A stretch of 64,000 nt of DNA from an uncultured Kiloniellaceae bacterium (GCA_947500035.1 CANMQP010000012.1:558001-622000), one strand, 5' to 3'. Counted from the stretch's first letter, positions 45,076-54,634 are shown. Notes: generated from the sequence alone by a model not told the origin. A program made the numbers and translations.

Positions 45076-45528
45076 CTAAGCATTCCCGGCGCGCGCAGCC
45101 ATCAGCTGTGCCGTTGTGGCTTCAAGGCGGTGCGCCAGCACACGCATGACCTCGACGCCCATCTCCGGGAAATCCGTCACCATGCGGAAAAAGAGATCCT
45201 TTGTAACCTTCAGGGTTACCAGATCACTCTCCGCAATTACCGTCGCGGTCCGGGGCACATCGCAGAGAATCGCGATTTCGCCAATAATATCATTGCGTTC
45301 CATGGTCGCGACCGTCAACGGACCTTCCGGCGTGTCGACTTCAACATTCGCCTTCCCATCGATCAGGATAAAGGCCGAGTCGCCGGGGTCGCCCTGGCTA
45401 CAGAGTACTTGTCCGGGTTTGAACATCATCCTTTCACTGGCAAAAGCCATCAGTTTCAGCTTCGCCGGCTCCACATTGGCGAAAAGCGGAATATTCCGAA
45501 GGATTTCAACTTCCTGCTCGATGCTCAT
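45076..45528 (-). CDS. Cyclic-nucleotide-binding (Crp/Fnr-type) domain protein without DNA-binding domain
   Basis: A 150-residue single cNMP-binding domain: EILRNIPLFANVEPAKLKLM (about residues 8-27), CSQGDPGDSAFILIDGKANV (about 42-61), and the phosphate-binding cassette equivalent GEIAILCDVPRTATVIAESD (about 79-98), which contains the R-T-A-T core. It ends in a helix, with no HTH. Such stand-alone domains may regulate a partner protein or bind a nucleotide second messenger. It is upstream of the methyltransferase gene and downstream of a palindromic repeat. Confidence 0.88.
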   Translation of the reverse strand: MSIEQEVEILRNIPLFANVEPAKLKLMAFASERMMFKPGQVLCSQGDPGDSAFILIDGKANVEVDTPEGPLTVATMERNDIIGEIAILCDVPRTATVIAESDLVTLKVTKDLFFRMVTDFPEMGVEVMRVLAHRLEATTAQLMAARAGNA

Positions 45529-45550
45529 CTTAGCGTTCCTATGTTTCGGC

Positions 45551-45697
45551 TGGACCGGATCATGTTTCGTTTGAGAATCCACAATTCTGAATTCTCAAAC
45601 GAAACATGTGAATCCGGTCCACTTCATTAAGTTAGAGCAGATTCACAAGGACGAAAGATCGCCGTCGGCAATTCTATCTGAACTTGATCTGCTCTAG
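45551..45697 (+). repeat. Bipartite palindromic intergenic element, copy 2
   Basis: Module B (45551-45621) has long, near-perfect arms TGGACCGGAT / ATCCGGTCCA and CATGTTTCGTTTGAGAAT / ATTCTCAAACGAAACATG. Module A (45633-45697) has TAGAGCAGAT / GATCTGCTCTA with an inner GATCGCC-GTC-GGC hairpin. Same family as 7252-7392 and 63548-63688. Confidence 0.88.
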
Positions 45698-45788
45698 TGC
45701 CTCACCCTTTACGAGATAGTTATCGTTCCCGCGTTCCACCAATCACGACTTTGCGTTTCCCGCGCGCAGCTCTTCGCGCGCCGTCCCC

Positions 45789-48509
45789 CTACTCGGCCGC
45801 CAGCAGCGCGCTCAAGGCCGAGCCCGGCTGGGTCAGCTCGGCGAAACTGCCCTGTTCCGCCACCCGGCCGGCGCGCATGACCAGCACGTGATCAAAGAGT
45901 TCCGCGGACCTGGGGTGCTGCAGCGTCCAGAGGACGCCTTTCCCCCGTCGCTGATGCAGCACGGTCTCCAGCAGTTTTGTCTGGGTTGAGCTATCCATCC
46001 CGGCCGCCGCCTCGTTCACGATCAGGACATCCGGTTGCTTCAGGAGGCAGCGCGCGAACCCGAGCTTCTGGCGCTGAACGATGGAAAGCCGCGAGCCGGC
46101 AATGCCGACATTGAAGTCCAGGCCCGCCTCGATCACGCGCTGGCGCAACCCCAGCTCCTCCAGCAGTTCGGACATGACCCGGCCAATGGTCTCAGCGGCC
46201 TGTGCCTGACCATAAACCAGGCGTCCGAACAGGATATTGTCCTGGATCGACGCAGCCGCATTATAGGACTCCGGCCGATAGAAAGCCACCGCGCCCGGAT
46301 CCTGATCCAACAAGAGCTCGGAGAAGCGCTGACGCCCCTCGACAAGCTTCCTCTCGACCTCCGGATCGATCAAGCCGAGACGATGCCGCTCCTCGATGTA
46401 CTTAAAGGGCAGGTTCAGCAGAAGACCCTGCTCCGTCTCGTTCAGCGCGGCACGGCCCGACTTCTCGCCCCGTGCGATCAGGGCCGTAAATTCCGGCAGG
46501 TCGTCGGCCTCGATGAAACTGAACTGTTCGAAGAAGGGGTGGCCCGAAGGCAGATCCGCGAAGATTTCGACCATGGTCTTTGCGATGCTGTAGCCCATAT
46601 CCAGCAGGACGTCGGTCAGGCCCTTCTCCTTCAAAACCTGCAGCATCAGGGGATTCTGGGCGAGCGCGTCTGTCGCGTAGATCGGATTGGTGGGCGTCCC
46701 GAACAGCAGGTTTTCCGCCAGGGTGGCGTTTCGGTTGTAGGCACCGGGATCGAACCGCACCACCAGATCCTCCGCATCCTCGGACGCAAGCCGGTCCGAG
46801 AGCGCGGAGCGCGCCAGCAGAATGCCTTGCGCCACTTCAGGGTGGGCATCGGCATCGATCGTGCCGCTCAGCCCAAGCCGGTAGATGTCGTCTTCAAGGC
46901 CGACGTCCTTGAGAATCTGTATCATCCGGACGTTGATTTCATCCGGCCCGGAAGCGCCCGCGGCCGCGTACTCGACCCAGTCCGCCTCGTAGTCCAGATC
47001 CGAGTTGCCGGCCCGCAGGGCCTCTGCCACATGCGCCGCCCGCTGCGTCTTGCCCTCGCTATCATATTCCGCCTCCCGCAGAGGCCTGTGCTTCAGGCCG
47101 AAAAGCAGATTGTCGCGGACCGAGACCGGGAAGAAGTAGGTATTGGGCCCGATATAGGAAAGCCGGCGGCCGGTCACGGCCGAAGGCAGATCGTGAAGGT
47201 TTCTGCCGCCGATCTTCACGCCGCCCGAGGTCGGTGGGATCAAACCGGACAGCATCATGCTCAAGTGATCCTTGCCGCTGCCGCTGGGGCCGACAATCGC
47301 CACGTGATCCCCGACATCGCAATCAAAGCTGACGCCCTCGACCAGTTTAGTGTTGTTGTCGTCTTCCAGGGTCAGGGAATTGACCTCGATCTTACCGGCA
47401 AGCGTGGGTCCGCTGTCCTGCCCCGGATCCTGCAGTTCCGGTGCGATAATCATGGGCGGCTGGAACTGGTCGATGACCTGATCGTATTTGATCTGGACGT
47501 CGTTGCGGCGCTGATCCCAGTCGATCAGTTCCTTGATCGGGCCCGGCAGGTCCTTGTAGGCCGCGATCACGGCGACCAATGCACCGACATCCAGGCGGCC
47601 GCTGATCACCAGGACACCGCCGGCGGAATAGAAGATGAAAGGCGTGAACTGAGAAAGCAGGTTGTTCAGGAACTTAACGAAGAACTTGCGTTGAAAAATC
47701 TCAAAACGAATGTCGTAGATCTCGCCCAGACGCTTGGTCATGTCGGCGCGTTCATAGTTTGTCGTGTCGTGCGCCTGGATTTCGACCGCGCCGTCGACAA
47801 TCTCCGCGACCCGGCCCGCGAGCTTGCGCGCCGTCAGCTGGCGCTGCCGTCCCAAGTCGAGAATCCGCCGGCGCAGTTTCGGAATCAGAATCGCCTGAAA
47901 CAACACGATTGCCGCGGCCACCAGACCGAGCCAGAGATTCTGAACCATGATGAAGAGCATGGCGGTCAGCGCCTGCCCTCCCAGAAACGCGGGCGTCACG
48001 AAGGCGTCGCCGATAAATCCGCCCAGCGGCTCGACCTCGTCCTTGATCATGGTAGCCACTTCGGCCTGCTTCATGCGCCGGATAAAGGGGATCGGAAAGC
48101 GCAGAACCCGGTCGGTCAGCTCGAACCGCAGGCGCCGCAGCATGCGCTCGCCAAGCTGTCCCTTGAAGGTATTGACGAAAAACTTGAAGCCGCCGTTGAC
48201 CATGACGAGGCTCAGGAACACGACACAGAGCGCCAGCAGATAGGCATAGGGATTGAGCAGGAAACCCTCGAACAGACCGTCCTCACCCCCCAGACCAAAG
48301 ATCGAGTCGATCGAGAAAAGCGAGCGTTGCTGTTCTTCCGGCGCCTGGCCGATCAGGTCATAGCCATCGATGATGCCCTGATTGACGATCTGCTTGGGAA
48401 GATTGAGCGATAAAAAGTAAAACGGCAGGGATATCGCCACCAACAGGAGGATACCCACCTGCTCGCGCCGGCTGTGATGCCAGATGTATTTGAAAAGATT
48501 GCGTTCCAT
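45789..48509 (-). CDS. Divergent ABC exporter with degenerate ATPase motifs and a large insertion
   Basis: A 906-residue fused permease-ATPase. The N-terminal half is a six-helix exporter domain (about residues 1-330). The nucleotide domain is abnormal. Walker A reads GPSGSGKDHL (Lys413 then Asp instead of Ser/Thr), the signature reads SRLSIVQRQ (near 808) instead of LSGGQ, and Walker B reads VLIVNEA (Asn for Asp, Glu kept). About 400 residues separate Walker A from the signature (normally about 100). The post-Q-loop motif appears three times: VSVRDNLLFG, ATLAENLLFG and ASIQDNILFG. It faces the glycan cluster across a 287-base divergent spacer, so a role in exporting a glycolipid or polysaccharide is plausible. 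ATG at 48509 chosen; ATP hydrolysis is doubtful. Confidence 0.85.
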   Translation of the reverse strand: MERNLFKYIWHHSRREQVGILLLVAISLPFYFLSLNLPKQIVNQGIIDGYDLIGQAPEEQQRSLFSIDSIFGLGGEDGLFEGFLLNPYAYLLALCVVFLSLVMVNGGFKFFVNTFKGQLGERMLRRLRFELTDRVLRFPIPFIRRMKQAEVATMIKDEVEPLGGFIGDAFVTPAFLGGQALTAMLFIMVQNLWLGLVAAAIVLFQAILIPKLRRRILDLGRQRQLTARKLAGRVAEIVDGAVEIQAHDTTNYERADMTKRLGEIYDIRFEIFQRKFFVKFLNNLLSQFTPFIFYSAGGVLVISGRLDVGALVAVIAAYKDLPGPIKELIDWDQRRNDVQIKYDQVIDQFQPPMIIAPELQDPGQDSGPTLAGKIEVNSLTLEDDNNTKLVEGVSFDCDVGDHVAIVGPSGSGKDHLSMMLSGLIPPTSGGVKIGGRNLHDLPSAVTGRRLSYIGPNTYFFPVSVRDNLLFGLKHRPLREAEYDSEGKTQRAAHVAEALRAGNSDLDYEADWVEYAAAGASGPDEINVRMIQILKDVGLEDDIYRLGLSGTIDADAHPEVAQGILLARSALSDRLASEDAEDLVVRFDPGAYNRNATLAENLLFGTPTNPIYATDALAQNPLMLQVLKEKGLTDVLLDMGYSIAKTMVEIFADLPSGHPFFEQFSFIEADDLPEFTALIARGEKSGRAALNETEQGLLLNLPFKYIEERHRLGLIDPEVERKLVEGRQRFSELLLDQDPGAVAFYRPESYNAAASIQDNILFGRLVYGQAQAAETIGRVMSELLEELGLRQRVIEAGLDFNVGIAGSRLSIVQRQKLGFARCLLKQPDVLIVNEAAAGMDSSTQTKLLETVLHQRRGKGVLWTLQHPRSAELFDHVLVMRAGRVAEQGSFAELTQPGSALSALLAAE

Positions 48510-48796
48510 GCAGTGGAATCGACGACTTTCGGCTGTGGATTGATGTCCCCGGTGTCTGGACCTTAAACGATGACCTGATGGCGGTAAACACTGCGCAGGC
48601 TGCGATTTTCGCAACGCGGCAATCCGGCCACGGCATCATGCTCATCAACAGAATCCGGTCATGGAGGCTTTTTGACGCTTCAATATTGTGCAATGCTTCA
48701 TGCTTGTGTCTGGCGGTTTGACACCCACATGATGAGACGTCAGAGTGCGCATAGCTGGCAGTACACCTTGTCGGCGGGGGAACGAGAGAAGACTTG
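48510..48796. promoter_or_regulatory. Divergent spacer between ABC exporter and glycan cluster
   Basis: 287 bases without a coding frame; AT-richer at 48660-48720. It should contain both divergent promoters. No operator palindrome identified. Confidence 0.35.
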
Positions 48797-50041
48797 ATGA
48801 CCCAAGGCCCGCGCGACACGCGCGTTCTGATCTACAGCCACGACAGCTTTGGGCTCGGACATCTGAGACGCTGCCGTGAAATCGCCCACACCCTGGCAAA
48901 GGCCGAAGACAACCTCTCGGTCCTGATCCTTTCCGGCTCGCCGATCATTGGCAATTACGGCTTCTCGTCGCGCGTGGATTTCGTCCGGATTCCCGGCGTG
49001 ATCAAGCTGCGCGACGGCGACTACACCTCCTTGAGCCTGCGGATCGATATCAGCGACACCCTGGCGATCCGCTCCTCGATCATCGAACATACCGCCAAGG
49101 TCTACGATCCGGATATCTTCATCGTCGACAAGGAACCGCTCGGCCTGCGCGGCGAGGTCAAATCGACCCTCGAGATGCTGAAAGCGCGCGGCACGCCCTG
49201 CGTTCTGGGGCTGCGCGATGTCATGGACGAGCCGGATCTGCTGGCGCCGGAATGGGAGCGCAAGGGCGTGGAACCGGCGCTGCGCAACTATTACGACGAC
49301 ATCTGGATCTACGGCCTGCCGCAAATCTGTGATCCGCTGGAAGGCATTGACCTGCCGCCCTCCGTGCACCGCAAGGTCACCTACACGGGCTATTTGCGCC
49401 GCAGCACGACCGAGGACGCCCCGCAGCCCAGGCTGGAAAAGATCAGAGATCCCTTCCTGCTGGTCACCGTGGGCGGCGGCGGCGATGGAGAAGCCATCAT
49501 CGACTGGGTGTTGCGCGCCTATGAAACTGATCGCGATCTGCCGCATCCGGCTCTGATCGTTCTGGGGCCCTTCATGGGCTCCGAGCTTCAAAGCGAGTTC
49601 ATTAAGCGGGTCAACCGGCTGGATAATGTGGAAGCCATCACCTTCGACGCGCAGTTGGAGGCCTTCGTGAAGCGCGCGGTGGCCGTGGTGGGCATGGGCG
49701 GATACAACACGTTCTGCGAAATCCTCTCCTTCGATAAGCGGGCGTTGATCGTTCCGCGTACGGAACCACGCCTGGAACAGTTCATCCGGGCGTCCCGGGC
49801 GCAGGATCTCGGCTTGCTGACCATGCTGACCGACGATGGCGAGCGCAATCCGGCCACCATGGCGACCGCCCTGCGCAACCTGCCGCAACAGCGCCTGCCC
49901 TCGGAAACCGTGGTGCCCGGCCTGCTGGACGGCCGGCGCAACGTGGTCAAATTGACCAATCAGTGGGTATCACGCCGCCAGAGGGGCCTCGCGGCGCTCG
50001 AGGACGCCCGCGACGACGTCATGATGCCCGGCGGCTCGTAA
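48797..50041 (+). CDS. MurG-like (GT28/GT-B) glycosyltransferase family protein, copy 1
   Basis: A 414-residue GT-B fold protein. The N-terminal domain starts RVLIYSHDSFGLGHLRRCRE (about residues 9-28), with the glycine loop that binds the acceptor or membrane, and the C-terminal domain has LLVTVGGGGDG (about 223-233) and AVVGMGGYNTFCEILSFDK (about 297-315), the UDP-sugar-binding block comparable to MurG's GG-S/G-T. It is longer and distinct from the other two GT28-like copies in this cluster but clearly related. TTG three bases upstream is ignored in favour of ATG. First gene of the rightward cluster. Confidence 0.85.
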   Translation: MTQGPRDTRVLIYSHDSFGLGHLRRCREIAHTLAKAEDNLSVLILSGSPIIGNYGFSSRVDFVRIPGVIKLRDGDYTSLSLRIDISDTLAIRSSIIEHTAKVYDPDIFIVDKEPLGLRGEVKSTLEMLKARGTPCVLGLRDVMDEPDLLAPEWERKGVEPALRNYYDDIWIYGLPQICDPLEGIDLPPSVHRKVTYTGYLRRSTTEDAPQPRLEKIRDPFLLVTVGGGGDGEAIIDWVLRAYETDRDLPHPALIVLGPFMGSELQSEFIKRVNRLDNVEAITFDAQLEAFVKRAVAVVGMGGYNTFCEILSFDKRALIVPRTEPRLEQFIRASRAQDLGLLTMLTDDGERNPATMATALRNLPQQRLPSETVVPGLLDGRRNVVKLTNQWVSRRQRGLAALEDARDDVMMPGGS

Positions 50042-50109
50042 CGGCGCGCGCAGCTCTGAGACCAAACCACGCCGCTACGGGATCCATCTCTCAATTGCGC
50101 TCCGGAGTC

Positions 50110-50889
50110 ATGAGCCAATACAAAGCCTACATCATCTGTACGACACCTCGCAGCGGCAGCACCCTCTTGTGCAGGCTTCTGTCAGCAACGGCTGTGGCCG
50201 GGAAGCCTGAATCCTACTTTCATCTGCCCTCCGTGGCGTCCTGGACAGAGCGTTTGAATTTGCCGCTCCAACAGATTGAAGACGATGAGGATCTGCTGCG
50301 CGCGGCGCTGACGGCCATCCACAAGCTGGGAACGGGAAGCACCAATACCTTTGGCCTGCGTCTGATGCGGATGAGTTTTGGCTTTCTCATGCAGAAACTG
50401 GATAGCCTTTACCCTGGATTACCAAGCGACAGAGCAAGGTTTGAAGCTGTATTCGGCCGGACCCTCTTTATTCACCTGACCCGCGGCGACAAGGTCGCGC
50501 AGGCGGTTTCACGGACCAAGGCGGAACAGACCGGCCTGTGGCATATGGCCGCCGACGGATCGGAATTGGAACGGCTGGCGCCGCCGCAACCGCCCAGATA
50601 CGACCCGGATCAGATTACGCATCACATCAAGGAATTGACAGAATATGATGCCGCCTGGACCGAGTGGTTTGACCAGGAAGACATTGATCCGGTTCGGATA
50701 AAATACGAGGAACTCTCCGCGTTTCCCTCTGCGGCCGTCGCCGGGATCCTGGACAGACTTGGGTTGGACAGCGCGCCGGCAAAGGGTCTGGTGCCCGAAG
50801 TCGCCAAGCTCGCCGACGAAACCAGCCGGTTTTGGGTTGAGCGATACAAAGCAGAAGAGCTTGCGGGTTCGTGTTTTGACAGAATTTAG
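50110..50889 (+). CDS. Stf0-type sulfotransferase
   Basis: A 259-residue PAPS-dependent sulfotransferase. The 5'-phosphosulfate loop YIICTTPRSGSTLLCRLL (about residues 7-24) and the 3'-phosphate region LFIHLTRGDKVAQAVSRTKA (about 119-138) are diagnostic; GTNTFGLRLM-like TNTFGLRLMRMSF and the VRIKYEELSAFPSAAVAGIL block follow the trehalose 2-sulfotransferase (Stf0) family. It transfers a sulfate to a sugar or glycolipid hydroxyl. Its position between two glycosyltransferases implies that the cluster product is sulfated. ATG at 50110 gives the standard N-terminus. Confidence 0.9.
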   Translation: MSQYKAYIICTTPRSGSTLLCRLLSATAVAGKPESYFHLPSVASWTERLNLPLQQIEDDEDLLRAALTAIHKLGTGSTNTFGLRLMRMSFGFLMQKLDSLYPGLPSDRARFEAVFGRTLFIHLTRGDKVAQAVSRTKAEQTGLWHMAADGSELERLAPPQPPRYDPDQITHHIKELTEYDAAWTEWFDQEDIDPVRIKYEELSAFPSAAVAGILDRLGLDSAPAKGLVPEVAKLADETSRFWVERYKAEELAGSCFDRI

Positions 50890-50982
50890 GGGCCTCGCGT
50901 ACTCTCGCCGCGCCTGCAAGATCTGCTTCCCTGCCCGCGCAGTCCGCACCCTCTCAAAACACGATCCGGACCCTCGTCATAT

Positions 50983-52233
50983 ATGAATTCCCGCCCCAGC
51001 ATTGCCGTCATTCTCAAAGGCTATCCGCGGCTTTCGGAGACCTTCATCGCGCAGGAGCTGCATGCGCTCGAACAGCGCGGCCTGCATTTGCATTTCTTTT
51101 CGCTCCGCCATCCGACGGACAGCTCAGTGCATCCGGTTCATCGGGAAATCAAGGCGCCGGTGACCTATCTGCCGGAGTACCTGCATAATGAACCCGCCCG
51201 GGTCTGGCGCGCGTGGCGGGCGGCGGCGAAGCTGCCGGGTTATAAAAAGGCCCGCGCGGCCTTTCTGCGCGACTTGGTCCGCGATCTGACCCCCAACCGT
51301 ATCAGGCGCTTCGGGCAGGCCTGCGTTCTGGCGAGCGAACTGCCGGGCGGGATCACCCAGCTCTACGCCCATTTCCTCCACACGCCGGCCTCAGTGACGC
51401 GCTACGCGGCGCTGATGACCGGTCTGCCCTGGTCCGCCTCCGCCCATGCCAAGGACATCTGGACCACGCCGGAGTGGGAAAAGCGCGAGAAGCTCGCGGA
51501 ACTGGCGTGGCTGGTCACCTGCACGGAAGTGGGCCGGGATCACCTCGCCGGCCTCGCGCCACAGCCGGACAAGGTCGGTCTGGTCTACCATGGCCTGGAT
51601 TTTGAGCGCTTTACGTCCAATGGCGGCGACACGCCTTGCGACACACCCCTTTCCAACCGCGATGGTAGCGCCGCCGCGGACCCCGTCGTTCTGCTCTCCG
51701 TCGGGCGGGCCGTGGAAAAGAAAGGCTATGATGATCTGCTGAACGCGCTGACCCGGCTGCCCAAGGATCTGCAATGGCGTCTGGTGCATATCGGCGGCGG
51801 GAAACTGAAGGAAAAGTTGAGGGCCCTGGGTCAGCAGCTCGGCATCGATGATAGGATAGAATGGCTTGGCGCACAGCCCCAGGAGGTCGTTCTGGAACAC
51901 TACCGAAAGGCTGATCTCTTCGTCTTGGCCAGCCGGATTGGTAAGGACGGCGACCGGGATGGCTTGCCCAATGTGCTGATGGAAGCGCAGAGTCAGGCCA
52001 TCGCCTGCGTTTCGACGGCGGTTTCCGCGATTCCGGAGCTGATCCGCAACGGAGAGACAGGACTTCTCGTCGCGCCTGAGAATCCCCCGGAACTGGCGGC
52101 AGCGCTTCAGGGCCTGATCACTGACCCGGCCCGGCGGGCACAGCTCGCAAATGCCGGCTGTCAGAGAGTCAGGCGTGAGTTCACCATGGGTAGAGGCATC
52201 GACGCGCTGGTGTCCCGTTTCGGCCGAACCTGA
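50983..52233 (+). CDS. GT4 family glycosyltransferase (WcaL-like)
   Basis: A 416-residue GT-B glycosyltransferase of family 4. It begins SIAVILKGYPRLSETFIAQE (about residues 5-24), a WcaL-type N-terminus; YAHFLHTPASVTRYAALMTG and the KGYDDLLNALTRLP block follow, and the E-x7-E donor motif region lies in EAQSQAIACVSTAVSAIPEL (about 337-356). It probably adds a hexose in assembly of an extracellular or lipid-linked glycan. The following gene begins 17 bases after its stop. Confidence 0.9.
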   Translation: MNSRPSIAVILKGYPRLSETFIAQELHALEQRGLHLHFFSLRHPTDSSVHPVHREIKAPVTYLPEYLHNEPARVWRAWRAAAKLPGYKKARAAFLRDLVRDLTPNRIRRFGQACVLASELPGGITQLYAHFLHTPASVTRYAALMTGLPWSASAHAKDIWTTPEWEKREKLAELAWLVTCTEVGRDHLAGLAPQPDKVGLVYHGLDFERFTSNGGDTPCDTPLSNRDGSAAADPVVLLSVGRAVEKKGYDDLLNALTRLPKDLQWRLVHIGGGKLKEKLRALGQQLGIDDRIEWLGAQPQEVVLEHYRKADLFVLASRIGKDGDRDGLPNVLMEAQSQAIACVSTAVSAIPELIRNGETGLLVAPENPPELAAALQGLITDPARRAQLANAGCQRVRREFTMGRGIDALVSRFGRT

Positions 52234-52249
52234 TGCTTGGGCAAAGCTG

Positions 52250-54634
52250 ATGCGCCTCGCCTTCTACGCGCCCATGAAACCGCCCGATCATCCGGTGCCC
52301 TCCGGTGACCGGCACATGGCACGGCTGTTTCTGAAAGCCTTCGAGCAGGCCGGGCATCAAGTCGAACTCGCCTGTCGTCTGCGCAGCCGCGACCCCAAAG
52401 GCGATCCGCAGCGCCAGAAGCGGCTGAAACAGCTGGGGGAGAGCCTCGCCAACCGCCTGCTGCGGCGCTACCGGGCAAGACCCCCTGCCGAACGGCCGCA
52501 GGCCTGGTTCACCTATCATCTCTACTACAAGGCACCGGACTGGGTGGGACCTAAAGTGGCCGCAGAGCTCGGCATCCCCTACCTGGTCGCCGAGGCATCC
52601 GTAGCCTACAAACGCGCGGGCGGGCCCTGGGATGCGGGCCACTGCGCGACACTGGCCGCTTTGGACCAATGCGCCGCCGTGGTGACGGTCAATCCCCACG
52701 ATGCCGCCTGCCTGCCAGCGGGTACCCGGCTGGAGACGATCAAACCCTTCCTGGACACCCGCCGGTTTCAGTCGGCGGCGCTCAAACCCGAACAGGCCCG
52801 ATCTCTACTGGCAAAGGCGCATGACCTGGACCCCGATCAGCCCTGGCTGCTCGCCGTCGCCATGATGCGCCGGGGCGACAAACTGGCCTCCTACCGGGTC
52901 CTGGCCGACGCCCTGACGCCCTTGCAGGACCGCCCCTGGCAGATCCTGATCGTCGGCGACGGACCGGCGCGAGCGGAGGTCCAGGCCGCCTTTTCGACGA
53001 TCGCCCCCGAGCGCCTGCGTTTGCTGGGCGAATGCGCGCCGGCAGCCTTGCAGGAGATCTACGCCGCCGGCGATCTTTTCGTCTGGCCCGCGGTCAACGA
53101 AGCCTACGGCATGGCCCTCCTGGAAGCACAAGCCGCCGGCCTGCCGGTCATAGCTGCCCGCACCGGCGGCGTGCCGGCCATCGTCGAACACGGCACCACC
53201 GGCCTTCTCACGCCGCCCGAAGATGCCGGATCCATCGGCGCCGCGGTCGCCGCCCTGCTCGCGCGGCCGGAACAACGGCGCGAGATGGCCAGGGCCGCCA
53301 TTGAAAAGACCGCCCGCGAACACGACCTCTCCAGCGTATCCCGCCAGCTTGATGCCATCCTGCGGCGCGCCCAGAAAGCCAAAGAGAGCCTCCACTTGAG
53401 TCCAGCCGCCGTGAGCCCAGCCGCCGTGAGCCCGGCCACCATGAGTCAGGCGCGCCGCACCGATGTTCTCTTCTATGTCCAGCATCTGCTGGGGATCGGC
53501 CACCAAAAGCGCGCCGCGACCCTGGCCCGGGCCATGGAACGCCAAGGCCTGAAGGTCACCTTCGTTTCCGGGGGCATGCCCGTACCGGGGCTGAACACGG
53601 GGTCTGTGAACTTCGTTCAACTCCCGCCCCTGCGCGCCGAAGACATACACTTCCGGCGTCTGGTCAACGAGCAGGGCCTGGAAGCCGACGAGGCCTTCAA
53701 ATCCGCCCGGCGCGATCAATTGCTCGCACTCTACGAAGCCGAGCGGCCGCGCGCCCTGCTGATCGAGATGTTCCCCTTCGGCCGCCGGCAGATGCGCTTC
53801 GAGCTCCGGCCCCTTCTGGAAGCGGCCCGCACGGCCTCCCCGCGTCCCCTGATCCTCTCCTCAGTGCGCGACATTCTGGTCGAGCCCCCGAAACCGGAGC
53901 GCATCGCCGAGATGATCGACTGGATCGAGCGCGTGTTCGACCATGCCCTGGTGCACGGCGATCCCAATCTGATTCCCTTCGACAAGACCTTTCCGCCCCT
54001 CAAGGAGATCGCGGATCAAGTTGTCTATACAGGTTATGTGGTTGACGAATCAGTCGATCAACCGCCTCATCCCCAGGACGGGCGCGATGAAATCCTGGTG
54101 TCGACCGGTGGCGGCGCGGTCAGCGAAGCCCTGGTCGCCGCCGCCCTGGCAGCGAGTAGGGAACTGCCCGAGAGCCTGGCCCAACTGCGCGGCCTCCGTT
54201 GGCGTATTCTGATCGGCCACAGCCTGCCCGAAATGCAGTTCCAGGCCTTTCAGGCGCAGGCGCCCTCCCACGTCACGGTCGAGCGGGCCCGGCCGGACTT
54301 CACGTCCCTGCTGCCCAACTGCCGCCTCTCCATCAGCCAGGGCGGCTACAACACCGTGATGGAGGTGCTGCGCGCTGGTTGTCCCCGGGTCATTGTGCCC
54401 TATTCGGGCGGTCTGGAGACCGAGCAGACCCTGCGGGCGCGGCTTCTGGCCGAGCGCGGTGCGCTGACCCTGCTGGAGGAACAGAATCTGACTGCGGAGA
54501 GCCTGCTGCAAGCCGTGGGCGCTGAGTTCGCGCGCAGCGGTGCCGCGAAGCTGAACCTGGATACCGATGGCGCGCTCAACACGGCGACCCGCATTCAGGC
54601 GCTCCTGACCCGCCATGAGGGAGACCGGGCATGA
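52250..54634 (+). CDS. Fusion: GT4 glycosyltransferase + MurG-like (GT28-type) glycosyltransferase
   Basis: A 794-residue bifunctional protein. Residues 1 to about 380 are a GT4 domain (GPARAEVQAAFSTIAPERL-type donor region, NEAYGMALLEAQAAGLPVIA near 284-303). Residues 398-794 form a complete GT28-like protein (TDVLFYVQHLLGIGHQKRAA, FVSGGMPVPG, IEMFPFGRRQMRFELRPLLE, STGGGAVSEALV, SISQGGYNTVMEVLRAGCPR) that is a close paralogue of the gene at 55229. The joint is a 15-bp triplicated sequence; the last unit contains ATGAGTCAG, probably the old start codon of the second gene. ATG at 52250 chosen over upstream frames. Confidence 0.88.
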   Translation: MRLAFYAPMKPPDHPVPSGDRHMARLFLKAFEQAGHQVELACRLRSRDPKGDPQRQKRLKQLGESLANRLLRRYRARPPAERPQAWFTYHLYYKAPDWVGPKVAAELGIPYLVAEASVAYKRAGGPWDAGHCATLAALDQCAAVVTVNPHDAACLPAGTRLETIKPFLDTRRFQSAALKPEQARSLLAKAHDLDPDQPWLLAVAMMRRGDKLASYRVLADALTPLQDRPWQILIVGDGPARAEVQAAFSTIAPERLRLLGECAPAALQEIYAAGDLFVWPAVNEAYGMALLEAQAAGLPVIAARTGGVPAIVEHGTTGLLTPPEDAGSIGAAVAALLARPEQRREMARAAIEKTAREHDLSSVSRQLDAILRRAQKAKESLHLSPAAVSPAAVSPATMSQARRTDVLFYVQHLLGIGHQKRAATLARAMERQGLKVTFVSGGMPVPGLNTGSVNFVQLPPLRAEDIHFRRLVNEQGLEADEAFKSARRDQLLALYEAERPRALLIEMFPFGRRQMRFELRPLLEAARTASPRPLILSSVRDILVEPPKPERIAEMIDWIERVFDHALVHGDPNLIPFDKTFPPLKEIADQVVYTGYVVDESVDQPPHPQDGRDEILVSTGGGAVSEALVAAALAASRELPESLAQLRGLRWRILIGHSLPEMQFQAFQAQAPSHVTVERARPDFTSLLPNCRLSISQGGYNTVMEVLRAGCPRVIVPYSGGLETEQTLRARLLAERGALTLLEEQNLTAESLLQAVGAEFARSGAAKLNLDTDGALNTATRIQALLTRHEGDRA
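53402..53446 (+). repeat. 15-bp triplication at the glycosyltransferase fusion joint
   Basis: CCAGCCGCCGTGAGC at 53402-53416 and 53417-53431, then the variant CCGGCCACCATGAGT at 53432-53446. Each unit carries GTGAG or ATGAG in frame, encoding PAAVS, PAAVS and PATMS. Confidence 0.93.

Noticed and set aside
46035-48413. A 792-codon frame antisense to the ABC exporter
   Set aside because: Long, but its composition is that of an antisense shadow; the opposite frame has exporter helices and ATPase motifs.
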